DNA of 64,000 bases from Micromonospora sp. C28SCA-DRY-2 (GCF_030519475.1 NZ_JAUMKD010000008.1:186001-250000); one strand, 5' to 3'; positions 16,892 through 26,442 are shown, counted from the first letter of the stretch. A program made the numbers and translations. The notes: generated by a model not told the origin, from the letters alone.

Positions 16892-18280
16892 GTGGCCGCG
16901 CCGGCGGAGCTGAGCGGGGCCGACCGGAGCACGGCCGACCGGAGCACGGCCGACCGGAGCACAGCCGACCTGAGCACGGCCGACCTGCATCCGGCGGTCG
17001 ACGACCCGGCGCTGAACTCGATGAACTTCCTCAACGAGGTGGCCCAGCACTACCCGGACGCGGTGTCGCTGGCCGCCGGCCGGCCGTACGAGGAGTTCTT
17101 CGACGTCGCCGCGCTGCACCGGTACCTGGACACGTTCCGCCGCCACCTCGCCGACGACCTCGGTCTCACCCCCGCCCAGGTGCACCGCACCCTGTTCCAG
17201 TACGGCCGCACCAAGGGCGTCGTGCACCACCTGGTGGCCCGCAACCTGGCCGTGGACGAGGGGATCGACGTCGACCCGGAGGCGATCGTGGTGACGGTCG
17301 GCTGCCAGGAGGCGATGTTCCTGGTGCTGCGGGCGCTGCGCGCCGGCCCCGACGACGTGCTGCTCGCCGTCGCGCCCACCTACGTCGGGCTGACCGGCGC
17401 GGCTCGGCTGCTCGACCTGCCGGTGCGCCCGGTGGCCGGCGGGCCGGCCGGGGTGGACCTGGCCGATCTGCGCGCCCAGGTGCGCCGGGCCCGGGCCGAC
17501 GGGCTGCGCCCGCGGGCCTGCTACCTGATGCCGGACTTCGCCAACCCGTCCGGGACGAGCCTGGGCCTGGCCGACCGGCGGCGGCTGCTCGCCCTGGCCG
17601 AGGCGGAGGACCTGCTGCTGCTGGAGGACAACCCGTACGGCCTCTTCCCGGCCGGGGACGCCGAGCGGGTGCCCACGCTCAAGGCGCTGGACACCGGGCG
17701 GCGGGTGGTCTATCTGGGGTCGTTCGCCAAGACCGTGCTGCCCGGCGCGCGGGTCGGCTACGTCGTCGCCGACCAGCGGGTGGCCGGCGCGGACGGCAGG
17801 GTCGGGCCGCTCGCCGACCAGCTCGCGAAGATCAAGAGCATGGTCACCGTGAACACCTCGGCGATCGCCCAGGCGGTGGTCGGCGGGGCGCTGCTGGAGC
17901 ACGGGTGCAGCCTGGTCGCGGCGACGGCGCGCGAGCGGGCCGCGTACACCCGGAACCTGCGGCACCTGGTCGCCGGGCTGGCCCGGCGGTTCCCGGCGGA
18001 CGCCGCGCCGGTGCGCTGGACCGTGCCGGCCGGCGGGTTCTTCGTGGTGGTGACCGTGCCGTTCCCGGTCGACGACGCGCTGCTGCACCGTTCGGCCCGC
18101 GAGTACGGGCTGCTCTGGACGCCGATGGCGCACTTCTACGACGCCGGCACCCCGGTGGCCGCGCTGCGGCTGTCGGTCAGCGCGGTGACCCCGGCCGAGA
18201 TCGACCTCGGCCTGGACCGGCTGGCCGCCCTGGTCACCGACGAGCTGGCCCGCCGCGGCACGTCCGACCGGGTGGCCTGA
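16892..18280 (+). CDS. PLP aminotransferase, HpgT-like (arylglycine transaminase)
   Basis: 462 aa from a GTG 2 bases after the oxidase stop. It is a fold-type I aminotransferase. Conserved stretches are MNFLNEVAQHYPDAVSLAAG, TLFQYGRTKG, VVTVGCQEAMFLVLRAL, YLMPDFANPSGTSLG and the PLP-lysine K280 in YLGSFAKTVLPGARVGYV. These are characteristic, from memory, of HpgT, which transaminates (4-hydroxy- or 3,5-dihydroxy-)phenylglyoxylate to the phenylglycine. The first 34 residues contain a DRSTA pentapeptide repeat absent from typical homologues. The product would be a free phenylglycine-type amino acid; no NRPS gene is in the window to use it. Confidence 0.8.
   Translation: MAAPAELSGADRSTADRSTADRSTADLSTADLHPAVDDPALNSMNFLNEVAQHYPDAVSLAAGRPYEEFFDVAALHRYLDTFRRHLADDLGLTPAQVHRTLFQYGRTKGVVHHLVARNLAVDEGIDVDPEAIVVTVGCQEAMFLVLRALRAGPDDVLLAVAPTYVGLTGAARLLDLPVRPVAGGPAGVDLADLRAQVRRARADGLRPRACYLMPDFANPSGTSLGLADRRRLLALAEAEDLLLLEDNPYGLFPAGDAERVPTLKALDTGRRVVYLGSFAKTVLPGARVGYVVADQRVAGADGRVGPLADQLAKIKSMVTVNTSAIAQAVVGGALLEHGCSLVAATARERAAYTRNLRHLVAGLARRFPADAAPVRWTVPAGGFFVVVTVPFPVDDALLHRSAREYGLLWTPMAHFYDAGTPVAALRLSVSAVTPAEIDLGLDRLAALVTDELARRGTSDRVA
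16922..16981 (+). repeat. Four in-frame 15-bp tandem repeats in the aminotransferase N-terminus
   Basis: Unit GACCGGAGCACGGCC, perfect in the first two copies and with one or two changes in the next two, encodes DRSTA DRSTA DRSTA DLSTA. It lies upstream of the conserved aminotransferase fold, so it forms a flexible leader. Confidence 0.8.
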
Positions 18281-18343
18281 CACAACGCGTTCACCGCATG
18301 GCAATCCGCGACTGCCCGCGTTCCCGCGTCCTGCATGGACGGT

Positions 18344-18349
18344 CATAAT
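18344..18349 (+). promoter_or_regulatory. -10 box CATAAT, leaderless-type
   Basis: CATAAT, close to the TATAAT consensus, ends 7 bases before the ATG at 18357. It would overlap an alternative ATG at 18348, which argues for the downstream start. Confidence 0.5.
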
Positions 18350-18356
18350 GGACGCC

Positions 18357-18608
18357 ATGGTCGCCTGGGAGTACGCCCTGCTGGTCCGCCGCTATCAGGG
18401 GCAGGGCCGCAATTTCCACGTCAGCTTCATCTGGTACGGCCCGGACGGGTCGCGCCGGGACATCACCGCGTACGGCGACACGGCGATCGCGCACCTCAAC
18501 CGGGCCGGCCGGGAGGGTTGGGAACTGGTCTCCGCCGCCGAGGACGTGAACAACGTCCAGGGCAGCACCGAGGTGCACCGCTACCACCTCAAGCGGCAGA
18601 TCGGCTGA
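18357..18608 (+). CDS. Small DUF4177-like protein
   Basis: 83 aa from the ATG at 18357; an in-frame ATG at 18348 would add three residues. The protein starts VAWEYALLVRRYQGQGRNFH and contains NRAGREGWELVSAAED and TEVHRYHLKRQIG. This is the short beta-alpha-beta pattern of DUF4177 proteins, in which GWELV is the most conserved segment. Function unknown. The start was chosen because a good -10 hexamer lies 7 bases upstream. It is unlikely to be part of the preceding biosynthetic operon because it has its own promoter. Confidence 0.7.
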   Translation: MVAWEYALLVRRYQGQGRNFHVSFIWYGPDGSRRDITAYGDTAIAHLNRAGREGWELVSAAEDVNNVQGSTEVHRYHLKRQIG

Positions 18609-18910
18609 CCCGCCCGGCGTTCCCCCGTACCCGGTCGCGCCGAAGCCGGCCCGCCGCCCACGGCCCGCCGCCCACGGCCCGCCACCCACGGCTCGCCACC
18701 ACGGCTCGCCACCCACGGCTCGCCACCCACGATCCGCCACCCACGGCCCGCCCGCCGGATGCCGCCCGTGCGTCAGCGCCGGTCGGCGCGGGCCCCGGTC
18801 CCGGCTGGCCCGCCGGCGGCGTGCCGGTCACCCGGCGTTGTTGTTACCGTTGCCTCCCGCCGCCGCCCGGCCGCTCCCGCGCCGCCCGGTCGCGGCGGGG
18901 AGGAGGAGCA
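18609..18910. other. Intergenic stretch with a 14-bp minisatellite
   Basis: About 300 bases without a gene. The first part holds seven tandem copies of a 14-base unit; the last 140 bases carry a TTGTTGTTACCG stretch that may be part of the ribulokinase promoter, and the strong RBS AGGAGGA. Nothing else recognised. Confidence 0.7.
18652..18748. repeat. Seven tandem 14-bp repeats
   Basis: Unit CGCCACCCACGGCT with minor variation (G/A at position 5, C/T at the end; the fourth copy is 13 bases). The period is not a multiple of three and there is no supported gene, so this is a non-coding minisatellite. It is too short and has no spacers, so it is not a CRISPR. Confidence 0.8.
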
Positions 18911-20569
18911 GTGGCGCAACCCGGGCGGCCCCGGTACGTGGTCGGGGTCGACTTCGGCACCCTCTCCGGCCGGGCGCTGGTGGTGGACGTCGCCGACGGC
19001 GTCGAACTCGGCGAGGCCGTGCACCCGTACCGGCACGGGGTGCTCACCGAGCGGCTCCCCGGCGGCCCGCCGCTGCCGCCGGACTGGGCGCTGCAGCACC
19101 CCGACGACTACCGCGAGGTGCTGCGCGTCGCGGTGCCCGCCGCGCTGCGCGCCGCCCGGGTACGACCCGAGGACGTGGTCGGCATCGGCGTCGACGCGAC
19201 CGCCAGCACCGTGCTGCCCGCCCGCGCCGACGGCACCCCGCTCTGCGAGCTGCCGGGGCTGGCCGACCGGCCGCACGCGTACCCGAAGCTGTGGAAGCAC
19301 CACGCGGCGCAGCGGCAGGCCGACCGGATCAACGCGCTGGCCGCCGAGCGGGGCGAGCGCTGGCTGGCCCGCTACGGCGGCCGGGTCTCCGCGGAGTGGC
19401 AGCTGGCCAAGGCGCTGGAGGTGCTGGAGGAGGATCCGGAGGTCTTCGACCGCGCGGAGCGCTGGATCGAGGCGGCCGACTGGATCGTCTGGCAGCTCTG
19501 CGGCCGGGAGACCCGCAACGCCTCGGCCGCCGGCTACAAGGGGCTGCGCCAGGACGGGCGGTACCCGTCGGCGGAGTTCCTGCGCGCCCTGCACCCCCGG
19601 CTGAACGGCCTGCTGCCCCGGGTCGACGGTCCGCTCGCGCCGCTGGGCGCCCGGGCCGGCGGGCTCACCCCGGAGGCGGCCGGCTGGACCGGCCTGCCGG
19701 TGGGCGTCGCGGTGGCCGTCGGCACCATCGACGCGCACGTCACCGCCGCGGCGGCCCGTTCGGTCGAGCCGGGGCGGATGCTCGCCGTGCTCGGCACCTC
19801 CACCTGCCTGATCATGAACGCGGACGCCTGCCACGAGGTGCCGGGGGTGTGCGGCGTGGTCGACGGTGGCGTCACCACCGGCGTCTGGGGCTACGAGGCC
19901 GGGCAGAGCGGGGTCGGCGACATCTTCGCCTGGTACGTGGCCAACGCCCTGCCGGCGTCGTACGCGGAGCGGGCCCGCGCGCTCGGGGTGACCCCGTACC
20001 AGCTGCTCGACTCCCTCGCCGCCGAGCAGCGGGTCGGCGGGCACGGCCTGCTCGCGCTGGACTGGCACAGCGGCAACCGCTCGGTGCTGATGGACCACGA
20101 GCTGAGCGGGGTGCTGGTCGGGCTGACCCTGGCCACCCGGCCGGAGGAGATCTGGCGGGCGCTGCTGGAGTCGACGGCGTTCGGGGCGCGGACCGTGGTG
20201 GCCGCGTTCGAGGACGCCGGGGTGCGGGTGGACGAGCTGACCGTCGCCGGCGGGCTGACCGACAACCGGCTGCTGCTGCGGATCTACGCCGACGTGCTGC
20301 GCCGGCCGCTGCACGTGGTCGACTCGGCGCACCCGGCCGCGCTGGGCGCGGCGATCCACGCGGCGGTGGCCGCCGGGGCGTACCCCGACGTGCCGGCCGC
20401 GTCGGCGGCGATGGGCGCCCCGCGCCGGGAGACCTGGCACCCCGACCCCGCCCGCGCCGCCCGCTACGACCAGCTGTACGCCGAGTACCGGACCCTGCAC
20501 GACCACTTCGGCCGCGGCGGCACCGACACCCTCCACCGCCTCCGCGCCCTCCGCAACCACCCCCACTGA
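18911..20569 (+). CDS. araB: Ribulokinase (FGGY family)
   Basis: 552 aa from the GTG at 18911, with AGGAGGA 4-10 bases upstream. The N-terminal FGGY domain begins YVVGVDFGTLSGRALVVDV, the AraB signature. Other motifs are GIGVDATASTVLPA, AEWQLAKALEVLEE, WIEAADWIVWQL, MLAVLGTSTCLIM (phosphate-binding) and LTVAGGLTDNRLLLRIYADV (adenosine-binding) near residue 450. It phosphorylates L-ribulose to L-ribulose 5-phosphate in arabinose catabolism. No isomerase, epimerase or arabinose regulator is adjacent, so this is a stand-alone gene. A REP-like palindrome follows its stop. Confidence 0.9.
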   Translation: MAQPGRPRYVVGVDFGTLSGRALVVDVADGVELGEAVHPYRHGVLTERLPGGPPLPPDWALQHPDDYREVLRVAVPAALRAARVRPEDVVGIGVDATASTVLPARADGTPLCELPGLADRPHAYPKLWKHHAAQRQADRINALAAERGERWLARYGGRVSAEWQLAKALEVLEEDPEVFDRAERWIEAADWIVWQLCGRETRNASAAGYKGLRQDGRYPSAEFLRALHPRLNGLLPRVDGPLAPLGARAGGLTPEAAGWTGLPVGVAVAVGTIDAHVTAAAARSVEPGRMLAVLGTSTCLIMNADACHEVPGVCGVVDGGVTTGVWGYEAGQSGVGDIFAWYVANALPASYAERARALGVTPYQLLDSLAAEQRVGGHGLLALDWHSGNRSVLMDHELSGVLVGLTLATRPEEIWRALLESTAFGARTVVAAFEDAGVRVDELTVAGGLTDNRLLLRIYADVLRRPLHVVDSAHPAALGAAIHAAVAAGAYPDVPAASAAMGAPRRETWHPDPARAARYDQLYAEYRTLHDHFGRGGTDTLHRLRALRNHPH

Positions 20570-20593
20570 CCCCCGGCCCCCCGCCCTCACCCC

Positions 20594-20647
20594 GTCGATC
20601 ATGAGGTTGGCGGTGCGACCCATGCCGCCAGCCTCGCCTTGATCAAC
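20594..20647. repeat. Dispersed palindromic element, copy 2 (REP-like, convergent junction)
   Basis: Left arm GTCGATCATGAGGTTGGCGG (20594-20613) pairs with CCGCCAGCCTCGCCTTGATC... (20625-20647) apart from a 3-base bulge. The core GTCGATCATGA(A/G)GTTGG is shared with the element at 2515-2575, and both sit between convergent genes. Confidence 0.7.
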
Positions 20648-20741
20648 CGTGAGGCGAGGTGAGGCGGGCGGGGGCAGGGGAGGGAGGAGGGGGGACGCGG
20701 CGCGCGGCGGGGGCGGGGCGGGGTGTCGGGGCTGGGGCGCG

Positions 20742-22178
20742 TCAGGCGAGGGTGACGGTGGGGTAGAGGGGGAAGCCGGTGAGCAGTTCGCTGGCCTGGC
20801 GGCTGACCTTGTCGGCGACGGCCGGGTCGAGCACGTACTTGGCCTTCGACGGGGTGCCGTCGGCGTTGCTGCCCGGCGTGGTCTGGCTGAGCACGGTGTG
20901 GATCAGCTCGGCGGTCTGGTCCATCTCCGCGGTGCCCAGCCCGCGGCTGGTCAGCGCCGGGGTGCCGATCCGGATGCCGGAGGTGTACCAGGCGCCGTTC
21001 GGGTCCTGCGGGACCGAGTTGCGGTTGGTGACGATGCCCGAGTCGAGCAGCGCCTGCTCGGCCTGCCGGCCGGTCAGCCCGTAGCCGGAGACGTCGATCA
21101 GCACCAGGTGGTTGTCGGTGCCGCCGGTGACCAGCCTGCCGCCGCGGCGCAGCAGCCCCTCGGCGAGCGCCTGGGCGTTGGCCACGATGCGCTGGGCGTA
21201 GTCGGCGAAGTCGGGCCGGCGCGCCTCGGCCAGGGCGACCGCCTTGGCGGCCATCACGTGCGGCAGCGGGCCGCCGAGCACCATCGGGCAACCCCGGTCC
21301 ACCTGGTCGGCCAGCTCCGGCTGGCAGAGCACCATGCCGCCGCGCGGGCCGCGCAGCGACTTGTGCGTAGTGGTGGTGACGATGTGCGCGTGCGGCACCG
21401 GGTCGAAGTCGCCGGTGAACACCTTGCCGGCGACCAGGCCGGCGAAGTGGGCCATGTCGACCATGAAGGTGGCGCCGACCGAGTCGGCGATCTCCCGCAT
21501 GATCCGGAAGTTGACCTTCCGGGGGTACGCCGAGTAGCCGGCGACCAGGATCAGCGGCTTGAACTCCCGGGCCGCCGCGGCGACCTGGTCGTAGTCGATC
21601 AGGCCGGTGGCCGGGTCGGTGCCGTAGCTGCGCTGGTCGAACATCTTGCCCGAGATGTTCGGCCGGAAGCCGTGGGTGAGGTGCCCGCCGGCGTCCAGCG
21701 ACATGCCCAGCATCCGCTGGTTGCCCAGCTCGCGGCGGAGCGCGAACCAGTCCGCCTCGGTGAGCTCGTTGACCTGCCGGACCTGCGCCTTCCGCAGCGC
21801 CGGGGACTCGATCCGGTCGGCCAGGATGGCCCAGAACGCGACCAGGTTGGCGTCGATGCCGGAGTGCGGCTGCACGTACGCGTGCGCGGCGCCGAACAGC
21901 TCGCGGGCGTGCTCGGCGGCGAGCGCCTCGACGGTGTCGACGTTCTGGCAGCCGGCGTAGAAGCGGCGGCCGACGGTGCCCTCGGCGTACTTGTCGCTGA
22001 ACCAGTTCCCCATCGCCAGCAGCGTGGCGGGGGAGGCGTAGTTCTCGCTGGCGATCAGCTTCAGCGACTCGCGCTGGTCGGCCAGCTCCGCCCCGATGGC
22101 GTCGGCCACCCGCGGTTCGACCGCGCGGATCACCTCGAGGGCGCTGCGGAAGGCGGTGGATTCGGCGTTCAGCGACAT
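20742..22178 (-). CDS. glyA: Serine hydroxymethyltransferase
   Basis: 478 aa. The enzyme converts serine and tetrahydrofolate to glycine and methylene-THF with PLP. Visible motifs are LIASENYASPATLLAMG (about 43), KYAEGTVGRRFYAGCQNVD, HSGIDANLVAF, VDMAHFAGLVAGKVF and the PLP-lysine loop VTTTTHKSLRGPRGGMV. The length is about 50 residues above E. coli GlyA and fits the longer actinobacterial form. The ATG at 22178 has GGAGGT 4 bases upstream. A ZTP riboswitch in the leader links expression to purine/one-carbon status. It is divergent from an SDR gene. Confidence 0.95.
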   Translation of the reverse strand: MSLNAESTAFRSALEVIRAVEPRVADAIGAELADQRESLKLIASENYASPATLLAMGNWFSDKYAEGTVGRRFYAGCQNVDTVEALAAEHARELFGAAHAYVQPHSGIDANLVAFWAILADRIESPALRKAQVRQVNELTEADWFALRRELGNQRMLGMSLDAGGHLTHGFRPNISGKMFDQRSYGTDPATGLIDYDQVAAAAREFKPLILVAGYSAYPRKVNFRIMREIADSVGATFMVDMAHFAGLVAGKVFTGDFDPVPHAHIVTTTTHKSLRGPRGGMVLCQPELADQVDRGCPMVLGGPLPHVMAAKAVALAEARRPDFADYAQRIVANAQALAEGLLRRGGRLVTGGTDNHLVLIDVSGYGLTGRQAEQALLDSGIVTNRNSVPQDPNGAWYTSGIRIGTPALTSRGLGTAEMDQTAELIHTVLSQTTPGSNADGTPSKAKYVLDPAVADKVSRQASELLTGFPLYPTVTLA

Positions 22179-22200
22179 GAGACCTCCAGGTGACGTGCGG

Positions 22201-22284
22201 AAGGCCCAGGCGCTCGGCGTGCGTCCTCGTGACGGGACCGCTTCCCGATGGTGCTCCATCCCCACGCGCCAGTCACGGCCCGGG
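22201..22284 (-). ncRNA. ZTP (pfl) riboswitch upstream of glyA
   Basis: Read on the minus strand, the leader has GGGCCGTGACTGGCGCG, then GGAGCACCATCGGGAAGCG, and closes with GCCGAGCGCCTGGGCC. The first and last blocks are the two conserved sub-domains of the ZTP riboswitch (CGUGACUGGCG and CGCCUGGGC), which bind ZTP/ZMP, the alarmone of 10-formyl-THF shortage. Such riboswitches are known in front of folate one-carbon genes including glyA. The aptamer ends about 15 bases before the RBS and I see no terminator stem with T-run, so control is probably at translation. Confidence 0.85.
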
Positions 22285-22437
22285 CTGATCCTACCGGGTC
22301 GGCGACCCGCTGCCCGGCTCCACCTCCGTCCGCCCGGCCGGCTACGTGCCGGGCGGTTGGACCGCCCGTCCCGGGGCACACCAGGAGGCGGGCCGCGAAA
22401 CCGGTGCGGCGCGGCCGGGCGTACGAGAGGAGCCAGC

Positions 22438-23244
22438 ATGAGCACACCGACCACCGGTCGACCACTCGCCGTGGTGACCGGGGCGTCCAGCGGGATCGGG
22501 TACGAGCTGGCGGTGCAGTTCGTCGAGCACGGATTCGACGTGGTGGTCGCCGCCGAGGACGAGGGCATCGGCACGGCGGCGCAGCGGCTGCGCCGCGACA
22601 ACGGGCCCCGGGTGCAACCCGTCCGGGTCGACCTGGCCCGCCCCGAGGGGGTGGAGGAGCTGGTGGCGGCCGTGCGCGCGACCGGCCGGGCGGTGGATGC
22701 GCTGGCGCTCAACGCCGGCCGCGGCGCCGGCGGGGAGTTCGTGGGCGGCACCGAGCTGGCCGATGAGCTGACCGTCGTCGACCTCAACGTCCGCTCGACC
22801 GTGCACCTGGCCAAGCTGCTGCTGCCGGGCATGGTCGAACGCGGCGCCGGCCGGGTGCTGTTCACCTCGTCGATCGCGGCGACCATGCCGGGACCCTTCC
22901 AGGCCGTCTACAACGCCTCGAAGTCGTTCGTGCAGTCCTTCGCCGAGGCGCTGCGCAACGAGCTGAAGGACACCGGGGTGACCGTCACCTCGCTGATGCC
23001 CGGCCCCACGGACACCGAGTTCTTCGATCGGGCCGACATGCGGGACACCCGGGTCGGCTCCGGGCGCAAGGACGACCCGCGACGGGTCGCCGAGCAGGGG
23101 TTCGCGGCGCTGATGCGGGGCGACCAGACGGTGACCGCCGGCTCGCTGCTGAACAAGGTGCAGACCGCCGCGGGCAAGATCGTCCCGGACAAGCTCAAGT
23201 CCGCGCAACACCGCCGGATGGCCGAGCCCGGCTCCGGCGGCTGA
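22438..23244 (+). CDS. SDR-family oxidoreductase
   Basis: 268 aa. Classical short-chain dehydrogenase: cofactor loop VTGASSGIGYELA (about 12-24), NAG in ALNAGRGAGG, catalytic Ser in FTSSIAATMPG and the YxxxK pair in YNASKSFVQSF. A PGPTDTEFF segment follows. ATG at 22438 is preceded by GAGAGGAGCC. An NAD(P)-dependent oxidoreductase of unknown substrate. It is divergent from glyA, but no functional link is evident. Confidence 0.85.
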   Translation: MSTPTTGRPLAVVTGASSGIGYELAVQFVEHGFDVVVAAEDEGIGTAAQRLRRDNGPRVQPVRVDLARPEGVEELVAAVRATGRAVDALALNAGRGAGGEFVGGTELADELTVVDLNVRSTVHLAKLLLPGMVERGAGRVLFTSSIAATMPGPFQAVYNASKSFVQSFAEALRNELKDTGVTVTSLMPGPTDTEFFDRADMRDTRVGSGRKDDPRRVAEQGFAALMRGDQTVTAGSLLNKVQTAAGKIVPDKLKSAQHRRMAEPGSGG

Positions 23245-23329
23245 GGGGGCGTCGCGCGGAACGCGCCCGGTCCGGGCTGGGGGCGCCGCCGGCCCGGCTG
23301 CCGGGGTCGCGGCGGGGCGGGGCGGTCCA

Positions 23330-23335
23330 TAGGAT
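23330..23335 (+). promoter_or_regulatory. -10 box TAGGAT, leaderless-type
   Basis: TAGGAT ends 6 bases before the ATG at 23342 of the phosphoesterase gene. Confidence 0.45.
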
Positions 23336-23341
23336 CGAGGG

Positions 23342-24196
23342 ATGGTGGCCGACGGGAGCGCGGGCGGCAGCCTGTTCGCCATCAGCGACCTGCACGTCAA
23401 CCACCGCGAGAACCGGGCCGTCGTCGAGGGCCTGCACCCCGAGTCGCCGCACGACTGGCTGCTGGTCGCCGGGGACGTGGCCGACACGGTGGCCGACGTC
23501 GAGTGGGCGCTCGGGCTGCTGGCGCACCGTTTCGCCCGGGTGGTCTGGGCACCCGGCAACCACGAGCTGTGGAGCCCGCCGAACGACCCGGTGACGCTGC
23601 GCGGGCTGGAGCGCTACCAGCACCTGGTGGCGCTCTGCCGGCGGCTGGGCGTGCTCACCCCGGAGGACCCGTACCCGGTGTGGCGGGGGGAGGGCGGCCC
23701 GGTGCGGGTGGCTCCGCTGTTCCTGCTCTACGACCACAGCTGGCTGCCGGACGGGATCGACACCCGCGAGGCGGCGCTGGCCGAGGCGTACCGGACCGGG
23801 ATCGTCTGCACCGACGAGTTCCTGCTGCACCCCGACCCGTACCCGAGCCGGGCGGACTGGTGCGCGGCCCGGGTCGAGCAGACCCGCCGGCGGCTGGCCG
23901 AGCGGGAGCCGGCGCTGCCCACCGTGCTGGTCAACCACTACCCGCTGGTCCGCGAGCCGACCCGGATCCTGCGCTACCCGATCTTCGCCCAGTGGTGCGG
24001 CACCGAGGCGACCGCCGACTGGCACCGGCGCTTCGACGCCGCCGCGGTGGTCTACGGGCACCTGCACATCCCCCGGACCACCTGGCACGACGGCGTACGG
24101 TTCGAGGAGGTCTCGGTGGGCTATCCGCGGGAGTGGCGGCAGCGCAGCGTACCGCCGGGGCGGCTGCGGCGGATCCTGCCGGCGCCCCCGGCATGA
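23342..24196 (+). CDS. Metallophosphoesterase
   Basis: 284 aa. Calcineurin-like phosphoesterase motifs in order: FAISDLHVNH (D-x-H, about 13-22), LLVAGDVADTVADV (GD), WAPGNHELW (GNHE), VNHYPLV and YGHLHIPR (GHxH). These provide the dinuclear metal site. It may act on a nucleotide or phosphoprotein; no extra domain or signal peptide indicates the substrate. Leaderless-type promoter. Convergent with the hemerythrin gene, separated by a strong hairpin. Confidence 0.85.
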   Translation: MVADGSAGGSLFAISDLHVNHRENRAVVEGLHPESPHDWLLVAGDVADTVADVEWALGLLAHRFARVVWAPGNHELWSPPNDPVTLRGLERYQHLVALCRRLGVLTPEDPYPVWRGEGGPVRVAPLFLLYDHSWLPDGIDTREAALAEAYRTGIVCTDEFLLHPDPYPSRADWCAARVEQTRRRLAEREPALPTVLVNHYPLVREPTRILRYPIFAQWCGTEATADWHRRFDAAAVVYGHLHIPRTTWHDGVRFEEVSVGYPREWRQRSVPPGRLRRILPAPPA

Positions 24197-24197
24197 C

Positions 24198-24225
24198 GAC
24201 GGGCCCCGACGCGCCGGGGCCCGTC
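24198..24225. terminator. Bidirectional terminator hairpin
   Basis: Perfect 11-base arms GACGGGCCCCG / CGGGGCCCGTC with a 6-base loop, between the convergent phosphoesterase and hemerythrin genes. Confidence 0.7.
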
Positions 24226-24238
24226 GCGTCGTCGCCGC

Positions 24239-24739
24239 TCAGGCGGTCACCGCGTGCATCGACTTCTTGAGCGCCTTCGGGTCGGTGGGCTTGCGGGGGG
24301 CGCCGTCGCGCAGCTCGATCATCCGCTCGCCGATCTCCTGCAACTGCTTACGGCCGAGCGCCTCGCGCACCTTCGGGAACCACTCCTGCTCCTCCTCCTC
24401 GACGTGGTGCAGCACGTTCTCGATCAGCACCGTCGTCTTGGCGTTGAAGTGCTCGTCCTCGGCGTCCATGGTGAACAGTTCGGCGCAGAGCAGGTCGGCG
24501 ACGTGGTGCTCCTCGTACGACTCGAGGATGTCGTCCTCCAGGTCCGGCAGGAGCTTGCGGACCTCCGGGTACATCACCTCGTTCTCCAGGTACGTGTGCA
24601 CGGTGAGCGCCTCGATGATCTGCCCCACCAGCTGCTTCCGCTTGCTCGCCGGCCCCTCCTCGGCATCCTGGAAGGCCTTGAACAGGCGGCGCATCTCCTT
24701 GTGGTCCTCCTTGAGCAGGACGATGGCATCGGTGGACAC
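24239..24739 (-). CDS. Hemerythrin domain protein
   Basis: 166 aa four-helix bundle with the metal ligands of a hemerythrin HHE domain: LLKEDHKEMRRLF (about 8-20), VHTYLENEVMYPEV (about 47-60), EEHHVADLL (about 75-83) and NVLHHVEEEEQEWFP (about 105-119). It is expected to bind a di-iron or mononuclear iron centre and to act in oxygen or oxidative-stress sensing or handling. The GTG start is preceded by AGGAGGT. The C-terminus is a basic, Pro/Lys-rich tail. Confidence 0.85.
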   Translation of the reverse strand: MSTDAIVLLKEDHKEMRRLFKAFQDAEEGPASKRKQLVGQIIEALTVHTYLENEVMYPEVRKLLPDLEDDILESYEEHHVADLLCAELFTMDAEDEHFNAKTTVLIENVLHHVEEEEQEWFPKVREALGRKQLQEIGERMIELRDGAPRKPTDPKALKKSMHAVTA

Positions 24740-24817
24740 CGGGTGACCTCCTAAATTCGACGGATGTCCGTCCGGTACCCCGGTGGTGAGCTGCGGAAAC
24801 TGGTGTCACCCAAGCGG

Positions 24818-24849
24818 GTGGGGCCCGGCGGATCGCCGCCGGGCCCCAC
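24818..24849 (-). terminator. Terminator hairpin of the subtilase gene
   Basis: Perfect 14-base arms GTGGGGCCCGGCGG / CCGCCGGGCCCCAC with a 4-base loop, about 20 bases beyond the subtilase stop on the minus strand. Confidence 0.7.
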
Positions 24850-24868
24850 CACTGGTCGTGCTGTCGCC

Positions 24869-26356
<1,488 letters not shown>

Positions 26357-26417
26357 ACAGACTCCCAGGGGCCGTTACCCGCCGGTTGACGCGCCCTCGG
26401 GGGAGCGCGGACCGGCG

Positions 26418-26442
26418 AGAAGCAGGCAGGATGCTTGCTTCT
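26418..26442. promoter_or_regulatory. Inverted repeat AGAAGCA-N11-TGCTTCT upstream of the protease
   Basis: Perfect 7-base arms, about 65-85 bases upstream of the subtilase start and next to an AT-richer TTGTTGCACAGAAG stretch on the minus strand. Position suits a transcription-factor operator. Confidence 0.4.

Noticed and set aside
3..18280. One continuous biosynthetic cluster joining the E1 pair to the arylglycine genes
   Set aside because: Five unrelated genes in both orientations (WYL, UvrA-like, SGNH, LOG-like, propeller, YjbR) separate them, so I treat any link as speculation only.
18652..18748. Possible CRISPR array
   Set aside because: The repeats are contiguous 14-mers with no spacers, and no cas genes are present.
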